Of a DNA stretch of 40,432 nt, positions 7,188-14,810 are shown in pieces. The notes under the pieces were generated by a model. The model was not told the DNA's origin. It saw only the letters and a program-made list of their open reading frames with translations, and made no database searches. Numbering within the stretch: position 1 is the first letter of the stretch; each line of letters starts with the position of its first letter. This DNA is from Lentimicrobiaceae bacterium (GTDB lineage Bacteria > Bacteroidota > Bacteroidia > Bacteroidales > JAGNHN01): positions 1-40,432 of the forward strand of contig JAGNHN010000033.1 of the NCBI GenBank assembly GCA_018001695.1. Direction: 5' to 3'. The position numbers were made by a program, and so were the translations under genes.

Positions 7188-7700
7188 ATGAAAAAAAACC
7201 TTTTGCTAATCTCTTTGGTTATGATGGCATTTCTTGGCAATGCATGCAAAACAATGGAAACTGTTCCATATGTTGATCTGGAAAGGTATGCCGGCACCTG
7301 GTATTCCATTGCTTCCTACCCACAACGGTTTGAGCGCGGCTGTCATGCCACAACGGCAACCTACACCCTGAGCGAGAAAGGATATGTGATTGTTGAGAAC
7401 CGTTGCAGAAAAGGAAGTCTTAACGGTGAAGAAAGCTACATCAAGGGGAAGGCCTTCGTCACCAGAAACTCAGGGAATGCCAAACTGAAGGTTCAGTTTT
7501 TCTGGCCATTCAGGGGTAAATACTGGATTATTGAGCTGGCTCCGGATTACAGCTATGCTGTTGTGAGCCATCCCAACAGGAAATACCTATGGATTCTAAG
7601 CCGCACTCCTGTGATGGATCAAGCTGTTTACCAAGGGATTCTGGAGCGATTACCCGCCAGGGGTCTGGATCCGGGTAAGTTACAGAAGGTTATTCACTGA
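7188..7700 (+). CDS. blc: Lipocalin-family lipoprotein (Blc type)
   Basis: This 170-residue protein has a lipoprotein signal peptide (lipobox FLGNAC, Cys20). The mature domain shows the lipocalin first strand YAGTWYSIASYPQRFERGC (GxW motif), NRCRKGSLNGE in the middle, and YSYAVVSHPNRKYLWILSRTP, the usual YxWIxxRxP-like block of bacterial lipocalins. The length fits E. coli Blc. Blc-type proteins are outer-membrane-anchored carriers for lipids or lysophospholipids linked to envelope stress; the ligand here is unknown. It is a single gene facing folE. Its stop codon lies in the 5' arm of an inverted repeat shared with the end of folE. The 82-base gap upstream is AT-rich with no clear Bacteroidetes promoter box. 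Confidence 0.85.
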   Translation: MKKNLLLISLVMMAFLGNACKTMETVPYVDLERYAGTWYSIASYPQRFERGCHATTATYTLSEKGYVIVENRCRKGSLNGEESYIKGKAFVTRNSGNAKLKVQFFWPFRGKYWIIELAPDYSYAVVSHPNRKYLWILSRTPVMDQAVYQGILERLPARGLDPGKLQKVIH

Positions 7701-7724
7701 TGCGCTGATCTGGACTAGCATCAG
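7697..7724. terminator. Inverted repeat between convergent lipocalin and folE genes
   Basis: CTGATGC (7697-7703) and GCATCAG (7718-7724) are perfect 7-base arms around a 14-base loop, overlapping the stop codons of both converging genes. No T-run follows on either side, so it may be a weak bidirectional terminator or a transcript-end stabiliser. Confidence 0.35.
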
Positions 7725-8464
7725 AGGTTATTCATCTGCACATACCGGAGGAATTCATCCCGCACCTGTGGCTGCCTGAATTTTCCGCTGAATTCAGATG
7801 TGATGGTTGCCGAGCCCTCATCTTCAATACCCCGACAGATAACGCAGTGGTGTGCGGCTTCGATGACAACAGCCACATCTTCAGTATTCAGGGCTTTCTT
7901 CAGTTCTTCGGCGATCTGCATCGTCATGCGCTCCTGCACCTGGGGACGGCGGGCAAAGTAGTCCACCACCCTGTTGAGTTTCGACAAACCAATTACCATC
8001 CCTGAGCTGTAGTAAGCGACATGGGCCTTGCCAAGAATGGGCAGGAAGTGGTGCTCACAGGTAGACTTGACAGTGATGTTTTTCTCGACCAGCATCTGGC
8101 CGTATTTGTAGGCATTATTGAATACCGAGATGCCGGGCTTATTCTTAGGATTTAACCCTTTAAAGATCTCCTGCACATACATTTTCGCCACCCGTCGCGG
8201 TGTTCCTCTCAGGCTGTCATCCTCCATATCAAGGCCCAGGGTGGTCATGATCTGCCGGAAATGTCCGGCAATGATGGCCATCTTCTCCTCATCACTTTTG
8301 TCGAATGCATCCTTACGCATGGGTGTCTCGACCGAGGACATCATATGCTGATCGCCCAACATTTCATCCAGGGCGAGTGTTTCTTCTTCTATTAGGACAA
8401 CAGACCCGGTACCATTCAGTTTCGTCATGCTGCCATTGATTTTACTCATATCTGCGTAGCTCAT
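7721..8464 (-). CDS. folE: GTP cyclohydrolase I
   Basis: The enzyme converts GTP to 7,8-dihydroneopterin triphosphate, the first step of folate, pterin and queuosine-type pathways, in the cytosol. The 247-residue protein contains the GCYH-I core at about residues 60-245. Zinc ligands are seen in STCEHHFLP and HHCVICRGI, and the active-site region includes GLSKLNRVVDYFARRPQVQERMT. The first 55 residues (MSYADMSKINGSMTKLNG...) are a poorly conserved extension. E. coli FolE is 222 residues, so the length is slightly long but normal. The start is the first ATG of the frame; later Met codons at residues 6 and 13 are possible. It is transcribed away from the small gene and lipoprotein at 8.6-9.3 kb. 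A one-mismatch box (TATCGTTG on the - strand, 8535-8542) could be its promoter. Confidence 0.93.
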   Translation of the reverse strand: MSYADMSKINGSMTKLNGTGSVVLIEEETLALDEMLGDQHMMSSVETPMRKDAFDKSDEEKMAIIAGHFRQIMTTLGLDMEDDSLRGTPRRVAKMYVQEIFKGLNPKNKPGISVFNNAYKYGQMLVEKNITVKSTCEHHFLPILGKAHVAYYSSGMVIGLSKLNRVVDYFARRPQVQERMTMQIAEELKKALNTEDVAVVIEAAHHCVICRGIEDEGSATITSEFSGKFRQPQVRDEFLRYVQMNNL

Positions 8465-8572
8465 GTTTCTTGGTTTTATGTTAATGAAACAGTATGAAAT
8501 TCGTTTTGTTTAATTTTTTTGTATTTTCTTTAAACAACGATAAGGATTTTAGAGGTTCTGGTAATAATGGCT

Positions 8573-8580
8573 TACTTTTG
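8573..8580 (+). promoter_or_regulatory. Bacteroidetes-type -7 box (TACTTTTG) upstream of the 29-codon ORF and lipoprotein
   Basis: TACTTTTG matches TAnnTTTG. It lies 4 bases before the ATG of a 29-codon ORF and 112 bases before the lipoprotein ATG at 8693. A start here would give a leader of about 105 bases for the lipoprotein transcript. No convincing -33 TTTG is seen. Confidence 0.45.
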
Positions 8581-8584
8581 CAGC

Positions 8585-8674
8585 ATGTACACACCCACCG
8601 GCAAACCTGGTGAATGCCCAGGTAATTCCTACGGAAAGCCAGAGAAGTGTGCGATAAACGCAATTCATTATTAA
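8585..8674 (+). CDS. Possible 29-residue small protein, Gly/Pro/Cys rich, in the leader of the lipoprotein gene
   Basis: ATG 8585 opens a 29-codon frame closed by TAA at 8672-8674, encoding a peptide with an internal echo: GKPGECPG and then YGKPEKC. It has two Cys, three Lys-Pro or Cys-Pro turns, and no hydrophobic segment. It begins 4 bases after a promoter-like box, so the mRNA could be nearly leaderless, and ends 18 bases before the lipoprotein ATG. The same stretch can also form short RNA hairpins (for example CACCGG/CCTGGTG at 8595-8611 and TTCC/GGAA), so it may be a structured leader instead of a gene. I do not recognise the peptide; no function is proposed. Confidence 0.3.
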   Translation: MYTPTGKPGECPGNSYGKPEKCAINAIHY

Positions 8675-8692
8675 CCTCAAAGAACCACAAAC

Positions 8693-9265
8693 ATGAAGAA
8701 ATGGTCAATGCTCTCTCTTGCAGTCATCCTGATGATGTCGATGGCTTTTGTAAGCTGCAAGAAAGACAAGGATGAAGATGAAACACCGGTGAAGAAAAAT
8801 TATGTGACCTATAACAACAAGGACTACAACTTCACCAAGGGGTACCTTATTTATTATGGTGACCTGGATGCCAAGGCAGGGACTTACAATTTCGATGTTT
8901 TCCTTTGCACAGATGGTATCAACTACAATTCAACCACGGATGAGTTTTCCGGTTCCGGAAATATATTTTACATGGAGTTATTCTCCTCTTCAGCAACGGC
9001 GCTGGTGCCTGGCACATACACTTATGATTCCACCATGTCATATTTGGCCAACACCTATGATTTAGGAGTTTTTGCGGTCAATTTTAATTTCGCCACGACG
9101 AGTGGGGAGATAGAACAGGAGATCAAACAGGGTACGTTTAAGACCAGCAATAGCGGCAGTACCTATACCTTCAATATTGATGTGATGGCCGGTGATGGCA
9201 AGAAGATCACCGGAATGTACTCTGGTGCCCTCACTTATTCGGACCAGTCAGCCAAGAAGAAATAG
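8693..9265 (+). CDS. Surface-type lipoprotein of unknown function
   Basis: The 190-residue product has a lipoprotein signal peptide with Cys22 (AFVSC), followed at once by KKDKDEDET. A charged, acidic stretch after the lipid Cys resembles the lipoprotein export signal that sends lipoproteins to the cell surface in Bacteroidetes. The rest is rich in Tyr, Thr, Ser and Gly with alternating hydrophobic residues (YVTYNNKDYNFTKGYLIYYG, GTYTYDSTMSYL), suggesting an all-beta fold. No catalytic motif is visible. It is a single gene, ended by a strong terminator at 9295-9326 and possibly preceded by a leader ORF. I do not recognise the family. Confidence 0.72.
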   Translation: MKKWSMLSLAVILMMSMAFVSCKKDKDEDETPVKKNYVTYNNKDYNFTKGYLIYYGDLDAKAGTYNFDVFLCTDGINYNSTTDEFSGSGNIFYMELFSSSATALVPGTYTYDSTMSYLANTYDLGVFAVNFNFATTSGEIEQEIKQGTFKTSNSGSTYTFNIDVMAGDGKKITGMYSGALTYSDQSAKKK

Positions 9266-9294
9266 TTTTTTTTCTGTTTGTATACAGATGACAG

Positions 9295-9326
9295 AAGAGG
9301 GGTTGGACACACCAACCCCTCTTTTC
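9295..9326 (+). terminator. Strong rho-independent terminator after the lipoprotein gene
   Basis: A perfect 12-bp stem (AAGAGGGGTTGG at 9295-9306 with CCAACCCCTCTT at 9312-9323) encloses the loop ACACA and is followed by TTC in a T-rich run. It also lies just beyond the 3' side of the minus-strand small gene, so it could act for both strands. Confidence 0.85.
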
Positions 9327-9386
9327 ATTTATAACTGAAGCTTTGCTTACCGGACAACATTCCCCCATTCCGGGCGCTTCAGTTCC

Positions 9387-9704
9387 TCAGGCTTGCATAC
9401 TGCTGATATCCCTTTGAATACGCCTGCGGCCAGGCCGGGATGTGATAAACTGATAAGAAAAAACGTATTTGAAAGGATAGGTGTCGCAATAATCCACCAG
9501 GATATAATGGATATTGGCACTAACGAGTCTACCCTCGAACTCGCCCTGATACTCATCGATAGATACTTTTACCTCACATTCCTTGTTCAAAGGATCCACA
9601 AAAATATCGGTGGCAGAATTGAAGAGCGACCTTAATCCATTGGTAACCAAACCTATCTCTTGTTCCATTGTATTGATCATAGCGCTGATAAAGCTATGAT
9701 ACAT
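9387..9704 (-). CDS. Small hypothetical protein, possibly frameshifted near its 3' end
   Basis: The frame encodes 105 residues from ATG 9704, or 93 from ATG 9668 (MEQEIGLVTNGL...). The middle (EVKVSIDEYQGEFEGRLVSANIHYILVDY) looks like a short beta-barrel pattern, loosely Sm/SH3-like, but no family is recognised. The last 15 residues (GRRRIQRDISSMQA) are unusually Arg-rich. Over the same bases another frame reads GLAAGVFKGISAVC...ELKRPEWGNVVR and stops at 9347, with more ordinary codons. A one-base frameshift near 9440 would join the two into a longer product. Whether this is a real mutation, an assembly error or chance cannot be decided here. The ATG lies beside an inverted repeat (9676-9683 / 9693-9700). 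Confidence 0.4.
   Translation of the reverse strand: MYHSFISAMINTMEQEIGLVTNGLRSLFNSATDIFVDPLNKECEVKVSIDEYQGEFEGRLVSANIHYILVDYCDTYPFKYVFSYQFITSRPGRRRIQRDISSMQA
9676..9700. repeat. Inverted repeat at the 5' end of the small hypothetical gene
   Basis: ATCATAGC (9676-9683) and GCTATGAT (9693-9700) are perfect 8-base arms with a 9-base spacer, covering the first codons of the small minus-strand gene. It could be an operator, an RNA hairpin hiding the upstream ATG (favouring ATG 9668), or chance. Confidence 0.3.
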
Positions 9705-9749
9705 GGATTATTACAAGATTAGGGTAACATTAAGTTTAGGAGAAACCTG

Positions 9750-10316
9750 TCAGAAGAAGAGGTTATTCTTGAATAGCTTAACAGCGATGGCCAGGAGGAT
9801 AATGCCAAATACTTTCCTGATCACAGTAAGGCCGTTCTTGCCAAGTACCCGCCCGATGGCGTCTGTATTGCGCAGTACAAGGTAAACCAGCGCCAGGTTA
9901 AGAATCACGCCGATGATAATGTTCATAGTACTGTATTCCGCGCGGATGGAAAGAATGGTGGTCAGGGTTCCCGTTCCGGCGATCAAAGGGAATGCAATGG
10001 GTACGATGGAGGCTGACTCCGGGGCCACATCCTTGTAGAAACGCACCCCCAGGATCATTTCCAGGGCCAGGAAAAAGAGGATAATGGACCCCGCAATGGC
10101 AAATGACCCAAGGTCAACACCCATCAGTTTCAGGATTGACTCTCCGAGAAACAGAAAGATGACCATGATGAAGCCGGCAACAATCGTGGCCTTCCCCGGT
10201 TGCACATTCCCGGCTTTCTCTTTCAGATCCAATAAGATAGGAATAGATCCGGCGATATCAATCACTGCAAACAGAATCAGTGTTGTGTTGACAATCTCAT
10301 TTAATGAAAGGGTCAT
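9750..10316 (-). CDS. MarC-family (UPF0056) integral membrane protein
   Basis: The 188-residue protein has six predicted membrane helices and the MarC signatures: LFAVIDIAGSIPILLDL near the N-terminus, SIILFFLALEMILG in the centre, and VPIAFPLIAGTGTLTTIL, the most conserved block of the family. MarC proteins sit in the inner membrane; their transported substrate is not settled, and the old link to multiple antibiotic resistance was not confirmed. ATG 10316 (MTLSLNEIV) is preferred over the TTG at 10325. A clear TACCTTTG box on the same strand at 10336-10343 lies about 20 bases upstream. The gene is monocistronic. Confidence 0.88.
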   Translation of the reverse strand: MTLSLNEIVNTTLILFAVIDIAGSIPILLDLKEKAGNVQPGKATIVAGFIMVIFLFLGESILKLMGVDLGSFAIAGSIILFFLALEMILGVRFYKDVAPESASIVPIAFPLIAGTGTLTTILSIRAEYSTMNIIIGVILNLALVYLVLRNTDAIGRVLGKNGLTVIRKVFGIILLAIAVKLFKNNLFF

Positions 10317-10335
10317 CTTTAACAAATTTAGCCTG

Positions 10336-10343
10336 CAAAGGTA
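10336..10343 (-). promoter_or_regulatory. Bacteroidetes-type -7 box for the marC-family gene
   Basis: The minus strand reads TACCTTTG, a full TAnnTTTG match, ending 19 bases before ATG 10316. A TTTG lies 23 bases upstream of it, slightly longer than the usual 19-21. Confidence 0.5.
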
Positions 10344-10445
10344 CGGCTGTTATCATGAATTCACATCAAACAGCCATGGGGATTACCCGGCAAAACATAG
10401 GCAATACGCTGATTTTCAACTTATGTAAGATTATTAATACTTGGT

Positions 10446-10453
10446 TACCTTTG
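10446..10453 (+). promoter_or_regulatory. Bacteroidetes-type -7 box upstream of the leucyl aminopeptidase gene
   Basis: TACCTTTG matches TAnnTTTG and is 152 bases before ATG 10606, implying a leader of about 145 bases. No conserved riboswitch or long ORF was seen in that leader. The 280-base divergent gap between marC and the peptidase thus holds one outward-facing box for each gene. Confidence 0.4.
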
Positions 10454-10605
10454 TATCTGGCATTTATATCGTCAATCCTTTTGAAAGACTGAAAAGCCAG
10501 GCATATTATTGAAGACAGACGCTCAAACGGCAGGGCATTTCAGGCAATACAAAGAAGATACCTGGATGATATTATTAGATTGACAACACAAACTAGATCA
10601 TTCAC

Positions 10606-12081
10606 ATGATTCCAACCATAAAGAAGCTCAGCAGGGTCGCCACGGGTGCACATCAAATTTTCCTTATTGAAGACACCTTTGATATTGAGACAGGAAAGGC
10701 TCAAAGAAGCGGCCCCGGAGGGTTTAAGTTTGACCAGGAAACGGCGGCATTGGCTGATAAAGCCATGGCGCTCGCAATCCCGGCAGGTCGAGATCATGCC
10801 GTCCTGCATGGCCTTACAGGACTTCGGGTGTTCGTCTTCCTTAAGCCCATGCATGATAGCGATGAGCAGAACGAAAACCTCCGTCTGCTGGGCGACAAAC
10901 TCCGGAAACCCATGCAGGATGCAGGTGTGACGAAGATTTGCATTCGTTACCCGGGAGAAAATCCGGATATCCCGCTCGCGCTTGCCGAAGGCATGGCGCT
11001 CGGAAGCTATGTATATGCCCGTTACAAAACCAGGCAGGAGCAGGAGGAAACGCGGTTGGAGGAGATTGGCATCGTAGCCCCTAAGGTAACCGACAGACAC
11101 ACCGAGATACTGCAGGTGTTTCTTGAATCCACTGCATGGGCGCGGGATCTGGGCAATGAACCATTGAACAAACTCGGAGCAACAGGATTGGCTGAGACCA
11201 TCAAAGAAAGGACCAGGACATTGGGTGTCCGGGTAGAGATATTCAACAAGAAGCGTATCGAATCCCTGCGCATGGGTGGTTTATTGGCTGTGAACCGTGG
11301 CAGTGTCGATCCACCCAGTTTCAGCATTCTCGAATGGAAGCCGGCCAATGCCGTCAATCCTAAGCCCATTGTGCTGATTGGCAAGGGGGTTGTGTTCGAT
11401 ACGGGTGGCATCAGTCTGAAGCCTGCCAACAATATGGAGGAGATGAAAGCTGATATGGCGGGGGCTGCTGCTATCGCGGCCGTCATGATGGCCGTTGCCC
11501 GCCTTCAATGGCCTTTGTATATGGTAGCGCTGATCCCGGCCACCGATAACCGGCCCCACGGCAACGCCTATGTTCCGGGTGATGTCATCACCATGTATGA
11601 TGGCAGTACAGTGGAAGTGATCAATACCGATGCGGAAGGCAGGATGATCCTGGCAGACGCACTCGCATATGCCAAACAATATGACCCCATGCTCGTCGTG
11701 AACCTGGCTACGCTGACGGGATCAGCGGCCAGGGCCACCGGGAAGCAGGCATCCATCGGGATGCATGCCGAAGCCGCTGAGTGGTTCAACAGGCTGAAAC
11801 TGGCCGGAGAGGTTTGCCGGGAGCGCCTGGTGGAAATGCCCATGTGGAAAGAATATGATGAGATGCTGCGTTCCGAAGTGGCTGATATCAGAAATGTGGG
11901 CGGCCCGGAGGCAGGAGCCATCACAGCCGGCATCTTCCTGAAACGGTTTACCAGCTATCCCTTTATACACCTGGACATTGCCGGAACCGCCTATGTCTCC
12001 AAAAGGTACAATTACCGGGGTATCGGGGCTACCGGGAAGGGTGTCAGGCTATTGCTCCATTTCCTGCAACAGCTATTATAA
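10606..12081 (+). CDS. pepA: Leucyl aminopeptidase, M17 family
   Basis: This two-zinc cytosolic aminopeptidase releases N-terminal residues from peptides. The 491-residue length fits the family. The C-terminal catalytic domain shows GKGVVFDTGGISLKP (about residues 259-273, metal-binding Lys and Asp), MKADMAGAAA (second catalytic Lys and metal Asp), and the M17 signature NTDAEGRM (340-347) with metal Asp and Glu and the catalytic Arg. VNLATLTGSA and GGPEAGAITAGIFLKRF complete the active-site surround. The N-terminal 150 residues are the variable macro-like domain. The start MIPTIKKL is the first ATG. The gene is monocistronic, with a promoter-like box at 10446. Together with the two M24 enzymes and the C1 peptidase it makes the window rich in peptide-degrading enzymes. 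Confidence 0.93.
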   Translation: MIPTIKKLSRVATGAHQIFLIEDTFDIETGKAQRSGPGGFKFDQETAALADKAMALAIPAGRDHAVLHGLTGLRVFVFLKPMHDSDEQNENLRLLGDKLRKPMQDAGVTKICIRYPGENPDIPLALAEGMALGSYVYARYKTRQEQEETRLEEIGIVAPKVTDRHTEILQVFLESTAWARDLGNEPLNKLGATGLAETIKERTRTLGVRVEIFNKKRIESLRMGGLLAVNRGSVDPPSFSILEWKPANAVNPKPIVLIGKGVVFDTGGISLKPANNMEEMKADMAGAAAIAAVMMAVARLQWPLYMVALIPATDNRPHGNAYVPGDVITMYDGSTVEVINTDAEGRMILADALAYAKQYDPMLVVNLATLTGSAARATGKQASIGMHAEAAEWFNRLKLAGEVCRERLVEMPMWKEYDEMLRSEVADIRNVGGPEAGAITAGIFLKRFTSYPFIHLDIAGTAYVSKRYNYRGIGATGKGVRLLLHFLQQLL

Positions 12082-12087
12082 GTTTGC

Positions 12088-12116
12088 AAAAAAAAAGCCG
12101 GCTGCTGAGCCGGCTT
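12088..12116 (-). terminator. Rho-independent terminator for the T9SS DUF4397 gene
   Basis: A perfect 8-bp inverted repeat, AAGCCGGC (12095-12102) and GCCGGCTT (12109-12116), with loop TGCTGA, is followed on the minus strand by a nine-base T-run (the A-run 12088-12096 on +). On the + strand no T-run follows, so it mainly serves the minus-strand gene. It may also give the aminopeptidase mRNA a stable 3' end. Confidence 0.85.
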
Positions 12117-12140
12117 GGGAATATATAGGGTGGTGCGCTA

Positions 12141-14537
12141 TTAACGCACGATCTGAAGCTTGCGTACACTCTTTTCACTGCCGTTTTCCATGACAATGAG
12201 ATAGGTTCCATTCTGAATGGATTGAACCGGGATCTGGACTTCGTGCTGTCCGGCCTGCATCCTGCTGATTTCCTGAGCCTGGATTGTCTTTCCGGTGAGG
12301 TCCATCACACTCACCCGCACCTTGCCAGGAACATCTAAGGTAAGGCGGACACTCACTTCATCCCTTGCAGGATTCGGGTAAACTTTAGTTTGCATCTTCT
12401 TTTCCTGCTTGTCCATGCCAACGGTGATCGGCAGAGGGATCATGTTACCGCCACTGACCGGTGCTGCATACAGACCGAAGGCAGGACCGTTGTTATTGGC
12501 TGAAGGATTCAGGAAACCTGAAGCAACTAAGACCAGTGCCTGATTGGTCAGACCAAGGCTTGCCAGTGGAGCCTGATAAGACACAACGGTACTTACGCCG
12601 GTGCTGTCACGGACTTCCAATGTATAGTCGGCCGTCGGGAGCTCGAGATAACCACGGAATTCGGGATAAGTGAAATTATTGATGATCGTACCAGCACCAA
12701 CGCCTGTTTCGACAACATCAACCACCGGGGCATCCGGGGAACCGTGGAATGCAAGTACATCTGTATTGCCGCTCATACTGGCTGCTTCACGGCCCATAGG
12801 GTAGACCTCAATATTGAAGGGCTGGTAGCCGGCATAGCCAGTCTGTGAGACAAGTCCATTGGCAATCAACACATAAGTTTGTCCCTGATTCAGGGTATAT
12901 GTGTAACGGGCCACGGCATTCGTGGTGTCCGTACTGTTCGGGCCGGCGATGGTGATATCGAACGGCATACCGGCAGGGGCATTCACGAAGGGACTGGCCT
13001 GGCGGAAAGCAAAGTTATCCAGCAAAAGTTCGTCGTTCAACCAGATATCCACCATGGAAGCCAGGGCATCCGGACTGTTGTGGATAACCTGAACGCGGGC
13101 ATATTCGTATTGCGGCAGGGCAACCAGGGCTCCTCCTGTGGGCAGGGCAGCAAACAGGCCGAAAGCCGGACCATTGTTATTGGCTGCGGGGTTGAGGAAG
13201 CCTGACGCAACCAGCACCAGGGCCTGATTGCTTAATCCCAGGGTTGCCAGGGGTGCCTGATAGGAAATGACCGTATTCACACCGCTGCTGTCGCGGATGT
13301 CAAGGATATAATCATCGGTCGGGAGCTCGAGATAACCACGGAATTCGGGATAAGTGAAATTATTGATGATCGTGCCAGCCCCAACGCCTGTTTCGACAAC
13401 ATCTACCACCGGGGCATCCGGGGAACCGTGGAATGCAAGTATATCTGTATTGCCGCTCATACTGGCTGCTTCACGGCCCATTGGGTAGACCTCTATATTG
13501 AAGGGCTGGTAGCCGGCATAGCCAGTCTGTGAGACAAGTCCATTAGCAATCAGAACATAGGTCTGTCCCTGGTTCAGGGTATATGTGTAGCGGGCTACGG
13601 CATTCGTGGAGTCCGTACTGTTCGGGCCGGCGATGGTGATATCGAACGGCATACCGGCAGGGGCATTCACGAAGGGACTGGCCTGGCGGAAAGCAAAGTT
13701 ATCCAGCAAAAGTTCGTCGTTCAACCAGATATCCACCATGGAAGCCAGGGCATCCGGACTGTTGTGGATAACCTGAACGCGGGCATATTCGTATTGCGGC
13801 AGGGCAACCAGGGCTCCTCCTGTGGGCAGGGCAGCAAACAGGCCGAAGGCCGGACCATTGTTATTGGCTGCGGGGTTGAGGAAGCCTGACGCAACCAGCA
13901 CCAGGGCCTGATTGCTTAATCCCAGGGTTGCCAGGGGCGCCTGATAGGAAATGACCGTATTCACACCGCTGCTGTCGCGGATGTCAAGGATATAATCATC
14001 GGTCGGGAGCTCGAGATAACCACGGAAGTCATTGTAAGCGAAATTATTAATAATGGTACCTGCACCGGCGCCTGTTTCAACTACATCTACTGTAGGCGCA
14101 TCCGGTGAGCCATGAAACGCCAGGACGTCGGTATTTCCGGTCTGGGAGGCGGACTCACGGCCAATTGGGACAACATCCAGATTGAAAGTGGGTGAAGGGT
14201 TGTACCCGGTTGTGCTGATTATACCGCTGGCCATAGCAATATAGGTTTGGCCCTGCGTCAGTACCACTTGTTTTATTGAAAGTGACTGCGTCCAGCTAGT
14301 GCTGTTAGGTGGAGCAATGCCGATGTTAAGAAGGACACCGGAAGGTGCATCTATGAATGGCGTAGCGGTTCTGAATGCAAAATTGGTCAGGATTTTTGTA
14401 TTGTTTAACCAAACATCCACAACAGCAGCAGCGGCATCCGGGCTGTTGTGAATAATCTGCAACCTGGCTTGTGCCTGGGCAAATTGCCCTATAATTAAAA
14501 GGGTGAAGAGCGCGAAGGTGATTCGTAAAGTTCTCAT
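12141..14537 (-). CDS. T9SS-secreted DUF4397 repeat protein with type A sorting domain
   Basis: The 798-residue protein has a signal peptide (MRTLRITFALFTLLIIGQFAQAQ), then three units of about 228 residues. Each unit begins AR(L/V)Q(I/V)IHNSPDA and contains a second half starting near LAFHGSPDAP, so there are six related DUF4397 beta-sandwich halves. The end (from about residue 715, KVYPNPARDEVSVRL to VRKLQIVR) is a type A T9SS C-terminal domain, which directs export across the outer membrane and is then cleaved. Unit 1 differs in its first half; units 2 and 3 are nearly identical over one 684-bp period. The protein probably sits on the surface or is released; the function of DUF4397 is not established. 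The AT-rich 273 bases upstream show no clear promoter box for this strand. Confidence 0.88.
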   Translation of the reverse strand: MRTLRITFALFTLLIIGQFAQAQARLQIIHNSPDAAAAVVDVWLNNTKILTNFAFRTATPFIDAPSGVLLNIGIAPPNSTSWTQSLSIKQVVLTQGQTYIAMASGIISTTGYNPSPTFNLDVVPIGRESASQTGNTDVLAFHGSPDAPTVDVVETGAGAGTIINNFAYNDFRGYLELPTDDYILDIRDSSGVNTVISYQAPLATLGLSNQALVLVASGFLNPAANNNGPAFGLFAALPTGGALVALPQYEYARVQVIHNSPDALASMVDIWLNDELLLDNFAFRQASPFVNAPAGMPFDITIAGPNSTDSTNAVARYTYTLNQGQTYVLIANGLVSQTGYAGYQPFNIEVYPMGREAASMSGNTDILAFHGSPDAPVVDVVETGVGAGTIINNFTYPEFRGYLELPTDDYILDIRDSSGVNTVISYQAPLATLGLSNQALVLVASGFLNPAANNNGPAFGLFAALPTGGALVALPQYEYARVQVIHNSPDALASMVDIWLNDELLLDNFAFRQASPFVNAPAGMPFDITIAGPNSTDTTNAVARYTYTLNQGQTYVLIANGLVSQTGYAGYQPFNIEVYPMGREAASMSGNTDVLAFHGSPDAPVVDVVETGVGAGTIINNFTYPEFRGYLELPTADYTLEVRDSTGVSTVVSYQAPLASLGLTNQALVLVASGFLNPSANNNGPAFGLYAAPVSGGNMIPLPITVGMDKQEKKMQTKVYPNPARDEVSVRLTLDVPGKVRVSVMDLTGKTIQAQEISRMQAGQHEVQIPVQSIQNGTYLIVMENGSEKSVRKLQIVR
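12637..14021 (-). repeat. 684-bp in-frame tandem duplication inside the DUF4397 gene
   Basis: The segment from about 12637 repeats at about 13321 with an exact 684-base offset (228 codons), and the boundary sequence GAGCTCGAGATAACCACGGA recurs a third time at about 14005. By eye the copies differ at around 16 positions, nearly all in the first 300 bases; the remaining 385 or so bases show only about two differences. The offset being a multiple of three keeps the frame. Confidence 0.9.
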
Positions 14538-14789
14538 GGCTGAATTGTTTTTAAGGTTTGAGAGAGAAACGGGACAGGAATCGTTTTGTTTAATCTTTTA
14601 TGATATTTATTAAACATTATTTATTGATCAATTTCTTATCATACTCATTTTAGGCTTTTTATATATTTTACGTTAATCTTTTTTAACATTTTATTAATCA
14701 TTAATCTAAAACATCTTCAACAAAACATGATGCTGTTAAGGGTAAGATGCCCATCGCATCTGAACCGTGGCGATCTGCCTGATTCGCCT

Positions 14790-14797
14790 TATCTTTG
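14790..14797 (+). promoter_or_regulatory. Bacteroidetes-type -7 box for the pdxA operon
   Basis: TATCTTTG is a full TAnnTTTG match ending 13 bases before ATG 14811 (19 before ATG 14817). A small hairpin (AGATGC/GCATCT, 14745-14761) lies just upstream. No TTTG is at the -33 spacing. The rest of the 273-base gap (14538-14810) is very AT-rich and holds nothing else I can name. Confidence 0.5.
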
Positions 14798-14810
14798 TTG
14801 ACGTAAAGCA

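Noticed and set aside
10540-11100. 186-codon minus-strand frame over the start of the leucyl aminopeptidase gene
   Set aside because: Shadow of the M17 N-terminal domain; no recognisable motif.
12637-14021. Long direct repeats considered as a mobile element
   Set aside because: The repeats are in-frame domain duplications inside one gene, with no transposase, terminal inverted repeats or target duplication.
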